Source of the DNA: Thermus sp. LT1-2-5
GTDB lineage: Bacteria > Deinococcota > Deinococci > Deinococcales > Thermaceae
DNA: 64,000 nucleotides
Reading direction: 5' to 3'
Assembly (NCBI RefSeq): GCF_040363165.1
Contig: NZ_BSRG01000005.1
Span: 1-64,000 of the forward strand
Under the pieces are notes generated by a model. That model made no database searches. It saw only the letters and a program-made list of their open reading frames with translations, and was not told the origin of the DNA. Positions within the stretch are counted from its first letter, which is position 1. Each line of letters opens with the position of its first letter. The position numbers were made by a program, and so were the translations under genes. Shown piece by piece: positions 1-10,738 of this stretch.

Positions 1-38
1 CCGCAGGGTCCCGGGAGAGTAGGTCGGTGCGGGGGATT
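1..38 (+). rRNA. rrf: 5S ribosomal RNA, 3' end (partial)
   Basis: The first 38 bases, including GGGAGAGTAGGTCGGTGC and ending GGGGGATT, match the 3' end of Thermus 5S rRNA as I remember it. The 5' part lies outside the window. A tRNA-Gly gene follows after 8 nt, which is the known Thermus 23S-5S-tRNA-Gly operon arrangement. The left edge of the window is therefore the end of an rRNA operon. Confidence 0.85.
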
Positions 39-46
39 TTTCCCAT

Positions 47-122
<76 letters not shown>

Positions 123-128
123 ACCTCA

Positions 129-163
129 CCCCCAGGTTATAGAACCTGGGGGTTTGTCTTTTT
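129..163 (+). terminator. Intrinsic terminator of the 5S-tRNA-Gly operon
   Basis: A perfect 10-bp stem CCCCCAGGTT/AACCTGGGGG with an ATAG tetraloop, followed by TTTGTCTTTTT. This is the most canonical rho-independent terminator in the window. Confidence 0.93.
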
Positions 164-190
164 GTCCCCCTTAGGGCAGGGCGGGTGTAG

Positions 191-196
191 TATAGT
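191..196 (+). promoter_or_regulatory. Candidate -10 element of moaA (TATAGT)
   Basis: TATAGT lies 17 nt before the moaA ATG. The short leader contains a purine-rich Shine-Dalgarno (AAAGGGGG, 202-209). I see no convincing -35 element. Confidence 0.45.
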
Positions 197-213
197 GGCC
201 CAAAGGGGGCAGA

Positions 214-1191
214 ATGAAGCTACTGGATAACCACGGGCGTATCCTCAAGGACCTGCGCATCTCCGTCACCCCCCGGTGCAACCTGCACTGCCTTTACTGC
301 CACCCCTTGGGCCTCGAGGTCCGCGAACCCCCGGGCACCCTCACCGTGGAGGAGGTGGACCACTTCCTGGAAGCGGCCTCCCTGCTGGGGCTTTCCGCCG
401 TGCGCTTCACGGGGGGCGAGCCCCTGGTGCGCAAGGAGCTTCCCGAGATGATCGCCCGGGCGCGGGCCAAGGAGGGGATTGAGGACGTGGCCATCACCAC
501 CAACGGCCTCCTCTTCCCCAAGCGGGCCAAGGAGCTGGTGGCGGCGGGGCTCAACCGGGTGAACATCTCCCTGGACGCCATCACCCCCGAGGTCTTCACC
601 CGCATCACCCGGGGGGGCAAGGTGGAGCGCGTCCTGGAGGCCATAGAAACCGCCTTGGAACTGGGGCTTCACCCGGTGAAGCTCAATGCCGTGGTCATCC
701 GGGGGATGAACGAGGAGGAGGTGGTGCCCCTGGCCGCCTTGTCCCTGGAGCGGCCTTTGCACGTGCGCTTCATCGAGTACATGCACCTGGACAACTCCGA
801 CCCCGAGGAGTATCGCCGCCGTTTCGTGAGCGGGAAGGAAACCCGGGCCCGTATAGAGGCGGTCTACGGGGCCTTGGAGCCCGTGCCCCACGACCCCTCC
901 TCCCCCGCCCGGGTCTTCAAGATCCCGGGGGCCCAAGGCACCCTCGGCTTCATCAACCCCGTGACCGAGCCCTTCTGCTCCCACTGCTCCCGCCTTCGCC
1001 TCACCTCGGACAAAAAGCTTAGGCCCTGCCTCCTCACCGACCTGGAGATGGACATCGCCTGGGCCTTTGCCGCGGGAAACCCGGTGGAGGCCCTCATTGA
1101 CGCTATCCTCATCGCCACCAACCGCAAGCCCGCCTTCGGCAACACCCTGCCCACCCTGCGGAAGCGGGTCATGCTGGGGATCGGCGGATAG
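214..1191 (+). CDS. moaA: GTP 3',8-cyclase MoaA (molybdenum cofactor biosynthesis)
   Basis: Radical-SAM enzyme for the first step of molybdopterin synthesis, rearranging GTP to 3',8-cyclo-GTP. At 325 aa it has the usual family length. The N-terminal radical-SAM cluster motif CxxxCxxC is C22/C26/C29. The C-terminal cluster that binds GTP is C255-x2-C258-x13-C272. The protein ends in Gly-Gly, the tail that in this family is needed for activity. A purine-rich SD (AAAGGGGG) precedes the ATG. The 3' end overlaps the convergent transporter gene by 23 nt. No other moa genes lie in the window, so the rest of the pathway must be encoded elsewhere. Confidence 0.96.
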   Translation: MKLLDNHGRILKDLRISVTPRCNLHCLYCHPLGLEVREPPGTLTVEEVDHFLEAASLLGLSAVRFTGGEPLVRKELPEMIARARAKEGIEDVAITTNGLLFPKRAKELVAAGLNRVNISLDAITPEVFTRITRGGKVERVLEAIETALELGLHPVKLNAVVIRGMNEEEVVPLAALSLERPLHVRFIEYMHLDNSDPEEYRRRFVSGKETRARIEAVYGALEPVPHDPSSPARVFKIPGAQGTLGFINPVTEPFCSHCSRLRLTSDKKLRPCLLTDLEMDIAWAFAAGNPVEALIDAILIATNRKPAFGNTLPTLRKRVMLGIGG

Positions 1192-1999
1192 CCAAGGAGG
1201 TGGCGAGAACCACCAAAAAGGCCCCCAGGAGCCCCGCAAGCCCCAGGCGCTCCCCCAGGAGCAAGAAGGCGAAAAGGGTGGCCCACACCGGCTCCAGGGT
1301 GTAGAGGATAGCCGCCTGGGGCGCAGGGACGCGGCGCTGCCCCCAGGTCTGGAGCCAGGTGGTGAGGGCGGTGGCCACCACCCCCAGGTAAAGCACCGCC
1401 CCCCAGGGCACCCCCTCCAGGCGCACCCCTTCCCCCAAGGCCCAAGGAAGGGCCAAAAGAGCGGTGCCCAGGACCTGGACAGCGGTGAGGGGCAAGGAGG
1501 GGTAGGCCTTAGCGTGGACCTCGAGGCGCACAATGTACAGGGCGTAGGTCAGGGCGGTGAGGAGGGTCCAAAGGTCCCCCACGTTGAGGGGCGGCTGTTC
1601 AGGATCGTAGGAAAGGAGACCCACCCCCAAGAGGGCGAGGACGGCGGCCAGCCATACCCCCCGCACCCGGCGCCCGGCCAGGTGTAGGAGAAGGGGAACT
1701 AGGACCACGTTTAACGCGGTGATGAAGGCGCTCCGGCTCGCCGAGGTGTAGAGGAGGCCCACCGCCTGGGAGGCGTAGCCCAAAAGAAGCCAGAGGGCAA
1801 GTTCCAACCCCGGGCCAAAGATGCCTTTGGGCAGGCGCAGGGCGAAGGGTAGGAAGAAGGCGCTGGCTACCAGGAAGCGGAGGAGCACGAGAAGGCTTGG
1901 GGCCATCTCCCCCACCGCCCCCTTCACCACCACGAAGGTGGTGCCCCAGATGAGGGTGAGGAGGTTAAGGGCAAGGAGGCCCGCGGCCAGGCCGCGCAT
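1169..1999 (-). CDS. EamA/DMT-superfamily membrane transporter
   Basis: A 276-aa, very hydrophobic protein with about ten predicted transmembrane helices in two similar halves, typical of the EamA drug/metabolite transporter family. The N-terminal half has the characteristic WGTTFVVVKGA segment. The second half repeats the pattern around residues 145-265, including LEPVWATLFAFLLLGE, a recognisable EamA signature. The substrate cannot be inferred. It is transcribed divergently from the prenyl synthase gene from a 17-nt spacer and converges on moaA. It looks like a stand-alone cytoplasmic-membrane transporter gene. Confidence 0.85.
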   Translation of the reverse strand: MRGLAAGLLALNLLTLIWGTTFVVVKGAVGEMAPSLLVLLRFLVASAFFLPFALRLPKGIFGPGLELALWLLLGYASQAVGLLYTSASRSAFITALNVVLVPLLLHLAGRRVRGVWLAAVLALLGVGLLSYDPEQPPLNVGDLWTLLTALTYALYIVRLEVHAKAYPSLPLTAVQVLGTALLALPWALGEGVRLEGVPWGAVLYLGVVATALTTWLQTWGQRRVPAPQAAILYTLEPVWATLFAFLLLGERLGLAGLLGAFLVVLATSLAIRRSPA

Positions 2000-2003
2000 G
2001 GCC

Positions 2004-2009
2004 TAAAGT
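2004..2009 (+). promoter_or_regulatory. Leaderless-type -10 (TAAAGT) of the prenyl synthase gene
   Basis: TAAAGT ends 7 nt before the ATG at 2017 and there is no Shine-Dalgarno. This supports the ATG rather than the in-frame GTG at 2008, which falls inside the element. Confidence 0.5.
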
Positions 2010-2012
2010 GTA
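2007..2012 (-). promoter_or_regulatory. Leaderless-type -10 (TACACT) of the EamA gene
   Basis: Reading the minus strand, TACACT ends 7 nt before the ATG at 1999. It overlaps the divergent -10 of the prenyl synthase gene, so the two promoters probably exclude each other. Confidence 0.5.
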
Positions 2013-2016
2013 TAGC

Positions 2017-3009
2017 ATGACGCCCGCGCCAAGCGAGGTGCGCCAAGCCCTCCTAGAGCGCCTCCTCGCCCATCTGCACCACCCAGACCCCGATTACCAG
2101 GCCCTCCTCCAGGACTACCCCAGGCGGGGTGGGAAGATGCTTCGGGGCCTCCTCGTCTACTACAGCGGCCTCGCCCACGGGGCGGGCGAGGAGAGCGCCC
2201 TCCGCGCCGCCACCGCCTTGGAGCTCTTTCAAAACTGGGTCCTAATCCACGACGACATTGAGGACGGCTCCGAGGAACGTCGGGGCCGCCCGGCCCTGCA
2301 CCGCCTCTACCCCACGCCCCTCGCTCTCAACGCCGGGGACGCCCTCCACGCCGAGATGTGGGGGCTTTTGCTGGAGGGGCTGGAGCGGGGGCTTTGGGAC
2401 GGAAGGGTCCTCCGGGAGTTCCACGAGGTGGTGCGCCGCACCGCCTACGGCCAGCACCTGGACCTCTCCTGGACCCTGGCGGGGCGCCTGGACCTCACCC
2501 CGGAGGACTACCTGCGCATGGTGGCCCACAAGGCCGCCTACTACACCGCCGTGGCCCCCTTGCGCCTAGGGGCGCTCCTTGCGGGCCAGGACCCCCCTGG
2601 GGCCTATGAGGAAGGGGGGATCAAGCTCGGGGTGGCCTTCCAGATCGTGGACGACGTTTTGAACCTGGAAGGGGACGAGGCCTACGGCAAGGAGCTGGCC
2701 GGGGACCTCTACGAGGGCAAACGCACCCTGATCCTCCTCCGCTTCCTCCAGGGGGCAAGCCCAAGGGAGAGGGAAAGGGCCGAGGCCCTTTTGCGCCTTC
2801 CCCGGGAGGAAAAACCCGAAGAGGAGGTGCGCTGGCTTTGGGAAAGGCTTCTGGCCTCGGGGGCCGTGGCCTGGGCCAAGGCGGAGGCCCGGCAGCTTTG
2901 GGAGGAAGGGTATGGGCTCCTAGCCCCCCACCTCGAGACCCTTCCCAACCTAGAGGCCCGTCGGAAGCTTGAGGGGATCCTGCGCGCCCTGGTGGAGCGC
3001 AGGGCATAA
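2017..3009 (+). CDS. Polyprenyl (probably geranylgeranyl) diphosphate synthase
   Basis: A trans-isoprenyl diphosphate synthase of 330 aa that condenses IPP with allylic diphosphates. The first aspartate-rich motif is DDIED (79-83). The second region reads FQIVDDVLNLEGD, where the usual DDxxD has lost its last aspartate, as in some GGPP synthases. The downstream DLYEGKRTL also matches the family. The product is probably the C20 precursor for carotenoids or quinones, but chain length cannot be read safely from sequence. I place the start at the ATG at 2017, 7 nt after a -10 element. ispH lies two genes downstream, so the neighbourhood has an isoprenoid theme. Confidence 0.88.
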   Translation: MTPAPSEVRQALLERLLAHLHHPDPDYQALLQDYPRRGGKMLRGLLVYYSGLAHGAGEESALRAATALELFQNWVLIHDDIEDGSEERRGRPALHRLYPTPLALNAGDALHAEMWGLLLEGLERGLWDGRVLREFHEVVRRTAYGQHLDLSWTLAGRLDLTPEDYLRMVAHKAAYYTAVAPLRLGALLAGQDPPGAYEEGGIKLGVAFQIVDDVLNLEGDEAYGKELAGDLYEGKRTLILLRFLQGASPRERERAEALLRLPREEKPEEEVRWLWERLLASGAVAWAKAEARQLWEEGYGLLAPHLETLPNLEARRKLEGILRALVERRA

Positions 3010-3016
3010 TGGGGCC

Positions 3017-3208
3017 ATGCAGGGGGTACGCTTCAAGGTGATCACGGGGAATGACCAGGATATCTTCCAGGAGAGGCTCAACCGCTTTGTGGAAGATTTG
3101 CCGGAAAACGTGGTCCTGGTGGATGTGAAGTTCTCCGTGGCCGAGGGGCCCTCTCCCCTTTTCGCCGCCTTGGTGCAGTACAAGGAAGTAGAGACGTGGA
3201 GGGAGTAG
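3017..3208 (+). CDS. Cse60-like small protein
   Basis: A 63-aa protein beginning MQGVRFKVITG with central NRFVEDLPE and ending with LVQYKE. Its size and pattern (beta strand, helix, beta strand, then a conserved YKE end) resemble the Cse60 family, first named from Bacillus sporulation genes but present in non-sporulating bacteria. Function is unknown. The ATG is preceded by CATAAT and 6 nt, so it may be leaderless. Its last 13 nt overlap the next gene. Confidence 0.7.
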   Translation: MQGVRFKVITGNDQDIFQERLNRFVEDLPENVVLVDVKFSVAEGPSPLFAALVQYKEVETWRE

Positions 3209-3786
3209 AGGCCTTCCGCTTCTTCCTGGCCCTCCAGGGGGAGGCGAGCCGGGAGGAGGTGCGGGCCCGCTTTCCCGCCCTCGCCCCTCTCCTTAGAGCT
3301 TTGGGGGAGGAGCTTGTGATCCAGGGAGAAACCTTTCGCCTAAAGCGCCCCTTGCGCCTTTCCTGGTTCGCTCCCCTTTTCCAAGCGTTCTACCCCCTCC
3401 TTCCCGAAAGGGAGCGCCCCTTGGCCCTGGAGCGGCTGGTGGAGGCCGCCTTCGCCTCGGCGGAGGCGGGGGAGGAGCTGGTGGAAGGAGAGGGCCTCCT
3501 AAGGGCGGCCCGGGCCTTCCAGGAGGGGAGCCTGGCCCTCCTCCGGCAAGACGCCAAGACCGCCCTCCACCGCTACGGGGAAAGCCTGGGCCTTCTGGAA
3601 AAGGCGGGGCTTCCCTTTCCCGCAAGCGCCCTGGCCCTTTTGGCCCTGGCCCAGGAGGCCTTCCGCCCCGGGGGCAAGGGCAAGGAAACCGCCAAGAAGG
3701 CCCTGGAGCGGGCAAGGACCCCCTTCGCCGAGGAGATGGTGGCCCGCCTCCTCCAGGCCACAAAGGGGGAAGGCCAGGGCCCCTAG
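3196..3786 (+). CDS. Uncharacterised alpha-helical protein
   Basis: A 196-aa protein with no recognised family. It is rich in Leu, Ala, Glu and Arg and predicted almost entirely helical. Residues ~60-190 have a spacing that could form TPR-like hairpins, but no clear TPR consensus. No signal peptide or membrane segment is visible. A GTG start overlaps the end of the Cse60-like gene by 13 nt, implying translational coupling. Its TAG stop is embedded in the -10 of ispH. Confidence 0.7.
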   Translation: MEGVEAFRFFLALQGEASREEVRARFPALAPLLRALGEELVIQGETFRLKRPLRLSWFAPLFQAFYPLLPERERPLALERLVEAAFASAEAGEELVEGEGLLRAARAFQEGSLALLRQDAKTALHRYGESLGLLEKAGLPFPASALALLALAQEAFRPGGKGKETAKKALERARTPFAEEMVARLLQATKGEGQGP

Positions 3787-3789
3787 AAT
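3784..3789 (+). promoter_or_regulatory. Leaderless-type -10 (TAGAAT) of ispH
   Basis: TAGAAT ends 7 nt before the ATG at 3797. An in-frame ATG at 3788 lies inside the element and so is unlikely to be used from this promoter. Confidence 0.5.
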
Positions 3790-3796
3790 GGGGGGC

Positions 3797-6362
<2,566 letters not shown>

Positions 6363-6363
6363 C

Positions 6364-7677
6364 CTAGCCGAGGGCGCGGCGGTAGACCTCGAGGTAGGCC
6401 CTGGCCGCCCTATCCCAGGAGAAGTCCTTCTCCATGCCCTTCAGGCCTAAGGCCTCGGCCCCGAGCCAAAAGAGGCGCAAGACCCCGTAGAGGAGGCCCT
6501 CGGGGTGGAAGCTCTGGAAGAGGACCCCCGTCCTGCCGTCCTCCACGGTGTCCTTCAGGCCCCCCACCGCCCGGGCCACGGGGGGGGTGCCGTAGCGCTG
6601 GGCAATCATCTGCACCAGGCCGCAGGGCTCGAAGCGGCTTGGGACCAAAAGCGCCTCCGCCCCGGCGTAGGCCAGGCGGGCCAGGGCCTCTTGGTAAGCG
6701 GAAACGAAGCGGAGCCGCCCTGGGCTTTCCCCCTCCGCCGCCCGCAGGGCCCGGGCCAGGTCCTCCTCCCCCACCCCCTGCACGTAGAGGCTGAAGCCGA
6801 GCTCCTTAAGGCGGGGCCAGGCGGCGAGGAGGAGGTCCAGGCCCTTCTGCGGGTCCAGGCGGCCGATGTAGGCCAGGATGGGGGGCTTAAGCCCCGTTTC
6901 CCGCCGGAAGGCCTCCTTGGCCAAGGCCTTGCCCCCGGGGTCTTCCCGGGAGTAGGGGGCGGGGAGGTAGGGGTCGCGGGCCGGGTCGAAGGCCTCTGGG
7001 TCCAGGCCGTTTAGGATGCCCACAAGCTTCCCCGCATGCCGGCGCAACACCCCGTCCAGGCCCATGCCGAACTCGGGGGTCTTGATCTCCTCGGCGTAGG
7101 AGGGGCTCACCGTGGTCACCCAACGGGCGAAGACGATCCCCCCTTTCATCAGGTTCACCTGCCCGTGGTACTCCAGGGCCTCCATGTGGAAGAGGCTCCA
7201 GGGAAGCCCGGTCCAGTGGAAGAAGGCGGCGGGGTCCACCAGGCCCTGGTGGGCCAGGTTGTGGATGGTGTAGACCGTGGGGGTGTAGAGGGCGAGGAGG
7301 GCGGTGGTCCAGTCGTGGGCGTGGACCAGGTCGAAGCCCCGGGCCACCTCCTTCGCCGCCAGGGCGAAGCGCAGGTAGCGCTCGGCGTCGTCCGGGTAGC
7401 CGTAGACCCGCTCCCGGTCAAACCCCTCCACCCCGAGGAGGAGGAACCGCACCCCCCCTCCCACCCGCTCCCCCAAGGGCGCCCTCGCCTCCCGGCCGGC
7501 GAAGAGGAAGCGCACCTCCCCCACCCCTTGGGCCTCCAGGCCCCGGTGCCAGGGAAGGAGGACCGCCGCCTCCACCCCCAGGGGCCTTAGGGCCTTGGGC
7601 AGGGCCCCTACCACGTCGGCAAGCCCCCCCACCTTGGCCAGGGGGTAGGCCTCGGGGGCCACCAGGAGGACCCTCAT
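6364..7677 (-). CDS. glgA: Glycogen synthase (ADP-glucose type, GT5)
   Basis: Transfers glucose from ADP-glucose to alpha-1,4-glucan. From the ATG at 7677 it has 437 aa. The N-terminal KVGGLADVVG holds the ADP-glucose-binding Lys (K15). The C-terminal domain has YIGRLDPQKGLDLL, the SRFEPCGL motif with the catalytic Glu, and a conserved YGTPPVARAVGGL. I chose the ATG that overlaps the previous stop as ATGA over an in-frame GTG three codons earlier. glgC lies four genes upstream in the same cluster, so precursor synthesis and polymerisation are co-encoded. No branching enzyme (glgB) is in the window. Confidence 0.94.
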   Translation of the reverse strand: MRVLLVAPEAYPLAKVGGLADVVGALPKALRPLGVEAAVLLPWHRGLEAQGVGEVRFLFAGREARAPLGERVGGGVRFLLLGVEGFDRERVYGYPDDAERYLRFALAAKEVARGFDLVHAHDWTTALLALYTPTVYTIHNLAHQGLVDPAAFFHWTGLPWSLFHMEALEYHGQVNLMKGGIVFARWVTTVSPSYAEEIKTPEFGMGLDGVLRRHAGKLVGILNGLDPEAFDPARDPYLPAPYSREDPGGKALAKEAFRRETGLKPPILAYIGRLDPQKGLDLLLAAWPRLKELGFSLYVQGVGEEDLARALRAAEGESPGRLRFVSAYQEALARLAYAGAEALLVPSRFEPCGLVQMIAQRYGTPPVARAVGGLKDTVEDGRTGVLFQSFHPEGLLYGVLRLFWLGAEALGLKGMEKDFSWDRAARAYLEVYRRALG

Positions 7678-8045
7678 GGGGGCCACACCCCCTCGGGAAG
7701 GGGAAGGGCCCCTTGGAGGTCCTGGAGGTAGAGGTAAGCCCAGGCCTCGAGGGGCCCCTCCGCCGTGTGGACCAGGACCCGCACCCTCCGGTACTCCTCC
7801 CCTTCCTCCTCCAGGGCGTCCAGGAGGGAAAGGGCCTCCTCGGGGAGGAGGAGCACCTCGCCATAGACCCTGCCTTCCCCCGGCACCATGGCGGGGTAGG
7901 CGTAGGGCCTCCCCTCCCCCTCAGGGAGGTGGTAAAGGCGGAACCCCTCCACGTACCCCGGGACCACCCCCAAAAGCTTCCCCGCCACCCGGGCGTGGTT
8001 CCGCTCCCCCCGCTTCAAGGTGCCGTAGACGAAAACCCGCTCCAC
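7674..8045 (-). CDS. Gamma-glutamylcyclotransferase-fold (AIG2-like) protein
   Basis: A 123-aa protein with the family's N-terminal VFVYGTLKRGERNH motif (the YGTL substrate loop), a central GRVYGEVL strand and LLDALEEEGEEYRR, where an acidic residue is the expected catalytic base. The family cleaves gamma-glutamyl peptides or related gamma-glutamylamines. The substrate here is unknown. The GTG start shares its first base with the TAG stop of the response regulator, and the gene overlaps glgA by 4 nt, so it is translationally tied into the glycogen cluster. Confidence 0.83.
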   Translation of the reverse strand: MERVFVYGTLKRGERNHARVAGKLLGVVPGYVEGFRLYHLPEGEGRPYAYPAMVPGEGRVYGEVLLLPEEALSLLDALEEEGEEYRRVRVLVHTAEGPLEAWAYLYLQDLQGALPLPEGVWPP

Positions 8046-8719
8046 TACTCCCCCAGGAAGCGGTACCCCACCCCCACCACGGTTTCTATGAAGCGGGGGG
8101 CGTGGGGGTCGTCCTTGAGCTTCTTGCGGAGAAGCCGCACGTAGGCGTCCACCACCCGCTCCGAGCCGGCGAAGTCGGGCCCCCAGACCCTTTCCAAAAG
8201 CTCCTCCCGGGTGTAGACCCGGCCCGGGGCCTGGGCCAGGGCGAGAAGCAAGCTCATCTCCGTGGCGGAAAGCCTAAGGGGCTCCCCTTCCAGATAAGCC
8301 TGGCGTGCCTCCACATCCAGCTCCAAGGGGCCGAAGCGCCGCCTCCCCTCCTTGCCCGCGCGGCGCAGGAGGGCCTTGATGCGGGCGAGGAGCTCCTTGA
8401 GGGAAAAGGGCTTGCCCAAATAGTCGTCCGCCCCTTCCAGAAGCCCTTCCACCCGGCTGTCCTCGTCCGCCCGTCCCGTGAGCAGGAGCACGGGGAGAAG
8501 GGGGTCCAGGTCCCTCAGGGCCTTGAGGACCTCGAGGCCCTCCAGGTCCGGCAGGCCCCGGTCCAGAACCACCAGGTCGGGCTTCGTCCCCTCAAAGGCC
8601 TCCGCCAGGGCCTCCTTGCCCGTGCGGGCCCAGACCACCCGAAGCCCCTCTTTTTCCAGGAACCGCTTCACCAGTTCCCCCACCTGGGGGTCGTCCTCCA
8701 CCAAGAGAATCTGCGCCAT
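8045..8719 (-). CDS. OmpR/PhoB-family response regulator
   Basis: A 224-aa two-component regulator. The receiver domain (1-115) has acidic pocket E8/D9, phospho-acceptor D53 (VLDRGLPD), T81 and K103. The C-terminal winged helix (~125-220) contains LSATEMSLLLALAQAPGRVYTREEL and VDAYVRLLRKKL. There is no sensor kinase gene nearby, so its partner is unknown. It lies within the glg cluster (17 nt after the SagB-like gene, 1-nt overlap with the next), so it may regulate glycogen genes or be expressed with them. An OmpR-type protein is also the class expected to bind the 11-bp-spaced repeats seen elsewhere in this window. Confidence 0.93.
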   Translation of the reverse strand: MAQILLVEDDPQVGELVKRFLEKEGLRVVWARTGKEALAEAFEGTKPDLVVLDRGLPDLEGLEVLKALRDLDPLLPVLLLTGRADEDSRVEGLLEGADDYLGKPFSLKELLARIKALLRRAGKEGRRRFGPLELDVEARQAYLEGEPLRLSATEMSLLLALAQAPGRVYTREELLERVWGPDFAGSERVVDAYVRLLRKKLKDDPHAPRFIETVVGVGYRFLGE

Positions 8720-8736
8720 AATCCCTTTCCGAATAC

Positions 8737-9423
8737 CTAGCGCCCCAGAACCACCACCACCCCGGGGTACTCCCCCTCGGGCAAACCCAGAAGCCGGGCC
8801 ACCGCCTCATCGTAGAAGGTTTCCGCCGGATAAGCGGCAAGCCCCAGGCCCACGGCGGAAAGCAGGATCAAGCCTGCGGCGTAGCCGGCCTCCAAAAGAG
8901 CATACCGGTATCCCCGAAGGCCGAACAAGGCCTCGCTCCTTTCCGGGACCAGGGTCAAGGCGAGCAGGGCCGCCGCCTTCTCCGGGGAAAGCCCCAAAAG
9001 CGCCTCGGCCCAGGCCCCAGGCTCCGCCTTGTGGGAAAGCTGGAAAAGCTGGTGCTCCTTGGGGAAGTAGTGGTAGACCCCGGGAAAGACCCCCTCCACC
9101 TTGAGGGCCACCAGGTAGGCCTCCACGGGGTAGGCCTCCCCGGCGGAGGGGAAGCCCCTTAGCCCCTCCCGCTCCGCCAGGGGAAGGAGGAGCTGGGAAA
9201 GGTCGTTGAGGGTGAGGGCGGCCCCCACCTCGGGCAGCGCGGGCTTGAGGTGGGCCAGGGCGCGGAAGAGGGGCGGGCCCCCTTCGCGCCGCCCGGGGGG
9301 AAGGGCCTGGGTTTCCAGGGGGTTGGCGTAGACCTTGGCCTTGGGCTTGCGCTTGAGGGGTAGTTCGTCCCCTGGCTGGAGGCGGGAAAGGCGGTAGAAG
9401 AGCTTGCCGGGATGCTTCTCCAT
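8737..9423 (-). CDS. SagB/ThcOx-type nitroreductase-family oxidoreductase
   Basis: A 228-aa FMN-dependent nitroreductase-fold protein of the SagB/ThcOx subfamily. Visible family features are the LTLNDLSQLLLP helix, PSAGEAYPVEAYLVAL, FPGVYHYFPKEHQL, the YRYALLEAGYAAG helix, AYPAETFYDEAVARLLG and a terminal VVVVLGR. SagB proteins oxidise azolines in TOMM peptide clusters, but no cyclodehydratase or precursor peptide is nearby, so this looks like a stand-alone member. The N-terminal arginine-rich FMN-contact motif is not clear. It begins 2 nt after the glgC stop, so it is co-transcribed with glycogen synthesis. Confidence 0.8.
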   Translation of the reverse strand: MEKHPGKLFYRLSRLQPGDELPLKRKPKAKVYANPLETQALPPGRREGGPPLFRALAHLKPALPEVGAALTLNDLSQLLLPLAEREGLRGFPSAGEAYPVEAYLVALKVEGVFPGVYHYFPKEHQLFQLSHKAEPGAWAEALLGLSPEKAAALLALTLVPERSEALFGLRGYRYALLEAGYAAGLILLSAVGLGLAAYPAETFYDEAVARLLGLPEGEYPGVVVVLGR

Positions 9424-9425
9424 GG

Positions 9426-10670
9426 CTAGAAGCGGTACCCCTTGGGGACCACCACCACCCCTTCCGGGGTCACGGTGAAGCCGCGGGCCCGGTCGGCCTC
9501 GAGGTCGTAGCCGATCTCGGTGTGGGGAGGGATCTTCACGTTCTTGTCGATGATGGCGTTTTTTATGCGGCAGTAGCGCCCCACCTCCACGTCGTCGAAG
9601 AGGACGGAGCGCTCCACCAGGCTATAGGAGTTCACCCGCACCCGGCGGAAGAGGACCGATTCCCGCACCGTCCCCCCGCTCACGATGACCCCGCCGGCGA
9701 GGAGGCTATTGAGGGCCCGCCCCACCCGCTCCCCGGTTTCGTGGACGAACTTGGCCGGGGGGCTAAAGAGGTTGGCGGTGCGGAGGGGCCACTCGGGGTT
9801 GAAGAGGTCGAACTCGGGGATGACCTTCACCAGGTCCATGCTGGCCTCAAAGTAGGCGTCCAGGGTGCCCACGTCCCGCCAGTAGAGGTTGGGGCCTTCC
9901 TGGCCGGGGATGGGGTTGCGGTGAAAGTCGTAGGCATAGACCCGGTACCCCTCCTTGAGGGCCCTAGGGATCACGTCCTTGCCGAAGTCGTGGGAGCTCG
10001 CCTCGTCCTTGGCGTCCGCCTCCAAAAGCTCAAAGAGGGCCTCGGTGCGAAAGATGTAGTTGCCCATGGAGGCCAGGGCCAGGTGGGGCTTATTCGGCAG
10101 GGGCTTGGGGGTCTTTGGCTTTTCCTGGAACTCGGTGATGCGCCACTCCTCGTCCACCTGGAGGACGCCGAAGCGGCTCGCCTCCGCCACGGGCACGGGG
10201 TAGGCGGCGATGGTGATGTCCGCCCGCTTTTCATAGTGGTATTCCACCATGTGGCGGACGTTCATCTTGAAGATGTGGTCCCCGCCGAAGATGGCCACCG
10301 CCGCGGGGGCATGGTTTTGCACCAGGTGCAGGTTCTGGTAGATGGCGTCCGCCGTGCCCCGGTACCACACGGGCCCGAGCTCCTCGTAGCGGTACATCTG
10401 GGCGGGCACCAGGAGGATGAAGTGGTCCTCCAAAAAGGCGCCGAAGCGCCAGTAGCGCTGGATGTGCTCGGTGAGGGACTGGGCCTTGTACTGGGTGAGG
10501 ACATAGATGGCGTAGATGCCGGAGTTGACGAAATTATTAAGAACGAAATCAATAATTCGGTATTTGGCCCCGAAGGGCACCGCGGGCTTGGCCCGCTTGG
10601 CGGTAAGGGGGTAAAGGCGGCTTCCCTGCCCCCCCGCCAAGATCATCCCCAAAACCTCCACCTTGACCAT
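9426..10670 (-). CDS. glgC: Glucose-1-phosphate adenylyltransferase
   Basis: Makes ADP-glucose from glucose-1-phosphate and ATP, the committed step of bacterial glycogen synthesis. It has 414 aa. The nucleotidyltransferase motif is [15 protein letters not shown] followed by [16 protein letters not shown]. The glucose-1-P site [10 protein letters not shown] and the C-terminal left-handed beta-helix ([19 protein letters not shown]) are present. It is the first gene of the minus-strand glg cluster. Confidence 0.96.
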   Translation of the reverse strand: MVKVEVLGMILAGGQGSRLYPLTAKRAKPAVPFGAKYRIIDFVLNNFVNSGIYAIYVLTQYKAQSLTEHIQRYWRFGAFLEDHFILLVPAQMYRYEELGPVWYRGTADAIYQNLHLVQNHAPAAVAIFGGDHIFKMNVRHMVEYHYEKRADITIAAYPVPVAEASRFGVLQVDEEWRITEFQEKPKTPKPLPNKPHLALASMGNYIFRTEALFELLEADAKDEASSHDFGKDVIPRALKEGYRVYAYDFHRNPIPGQEGPNLYWRDVGTLDAYFEASMDLVKVIPEFDLFNPEWPLRTANLFSPPAKFVHETGERVGRALNSLLAGGVIVSGGTVRESVLFRRVRVNSYSLVERSVLFDDVEVGRYCRIKNAIIDKNVKIPPHTEIGYDLEADRARGFTVTPEGVVVVPKGYRF

Positions 10671-10695
10671 GCCATCCCCCTTTGGGGGTAGTTTA
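10671..10695 (-). promoter_or_regulatory. glgC promoter -10 (TAAACT) and leader hairpin
   Basis: On the minus strand TAAACT (10695-10690) ends 19 nt before the glgC ATG. The leader in between contains CCCCC-AAA-GGGGG, a small hairpin whose 3' arm also carries the purine-rich SD, so folding could mask ribosome binding. Confidence 0.4.
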
Positions 10696-10724
10696 CCTTA
10701 GGCCCCAAGGACCCACGTCCCGGG

Positions 10725-10730
10725 TATAGT
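10725..10730 (+). promoter_or_regulatory. Leaderless-type -10 (TATAGT) of the Lon-like protease gene
   Basis: TATAGT ends 8 nt before the ATG at 10739, with no Shine-Dalgarno in between. Confidence 0.5.
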
Positions 10731-10738
10731 GGGGGCCG

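Noticed and set aside
220..1533. Long open frames antisense to moaA and, similarly, antisense or out of frame to most genes (for example 9522-10691, 41070-42365, 27270-28700)
   Set aside because: They are products of high G+C, which makes stops rare. Their translations are low-complexity (Gly, Pro, Arg, His rich) with no family motifs, while the opposite frame holds a clear gene.
8737..9423. A thiazole/oxazole-modified peptide (TOMM) biosynthetic cluster around the SagB-like gene
   Set aside because: No YcaO or cyclodehydratase, no precursor peptide and no export gene; all neighbours are glycogen or regulatory genes.
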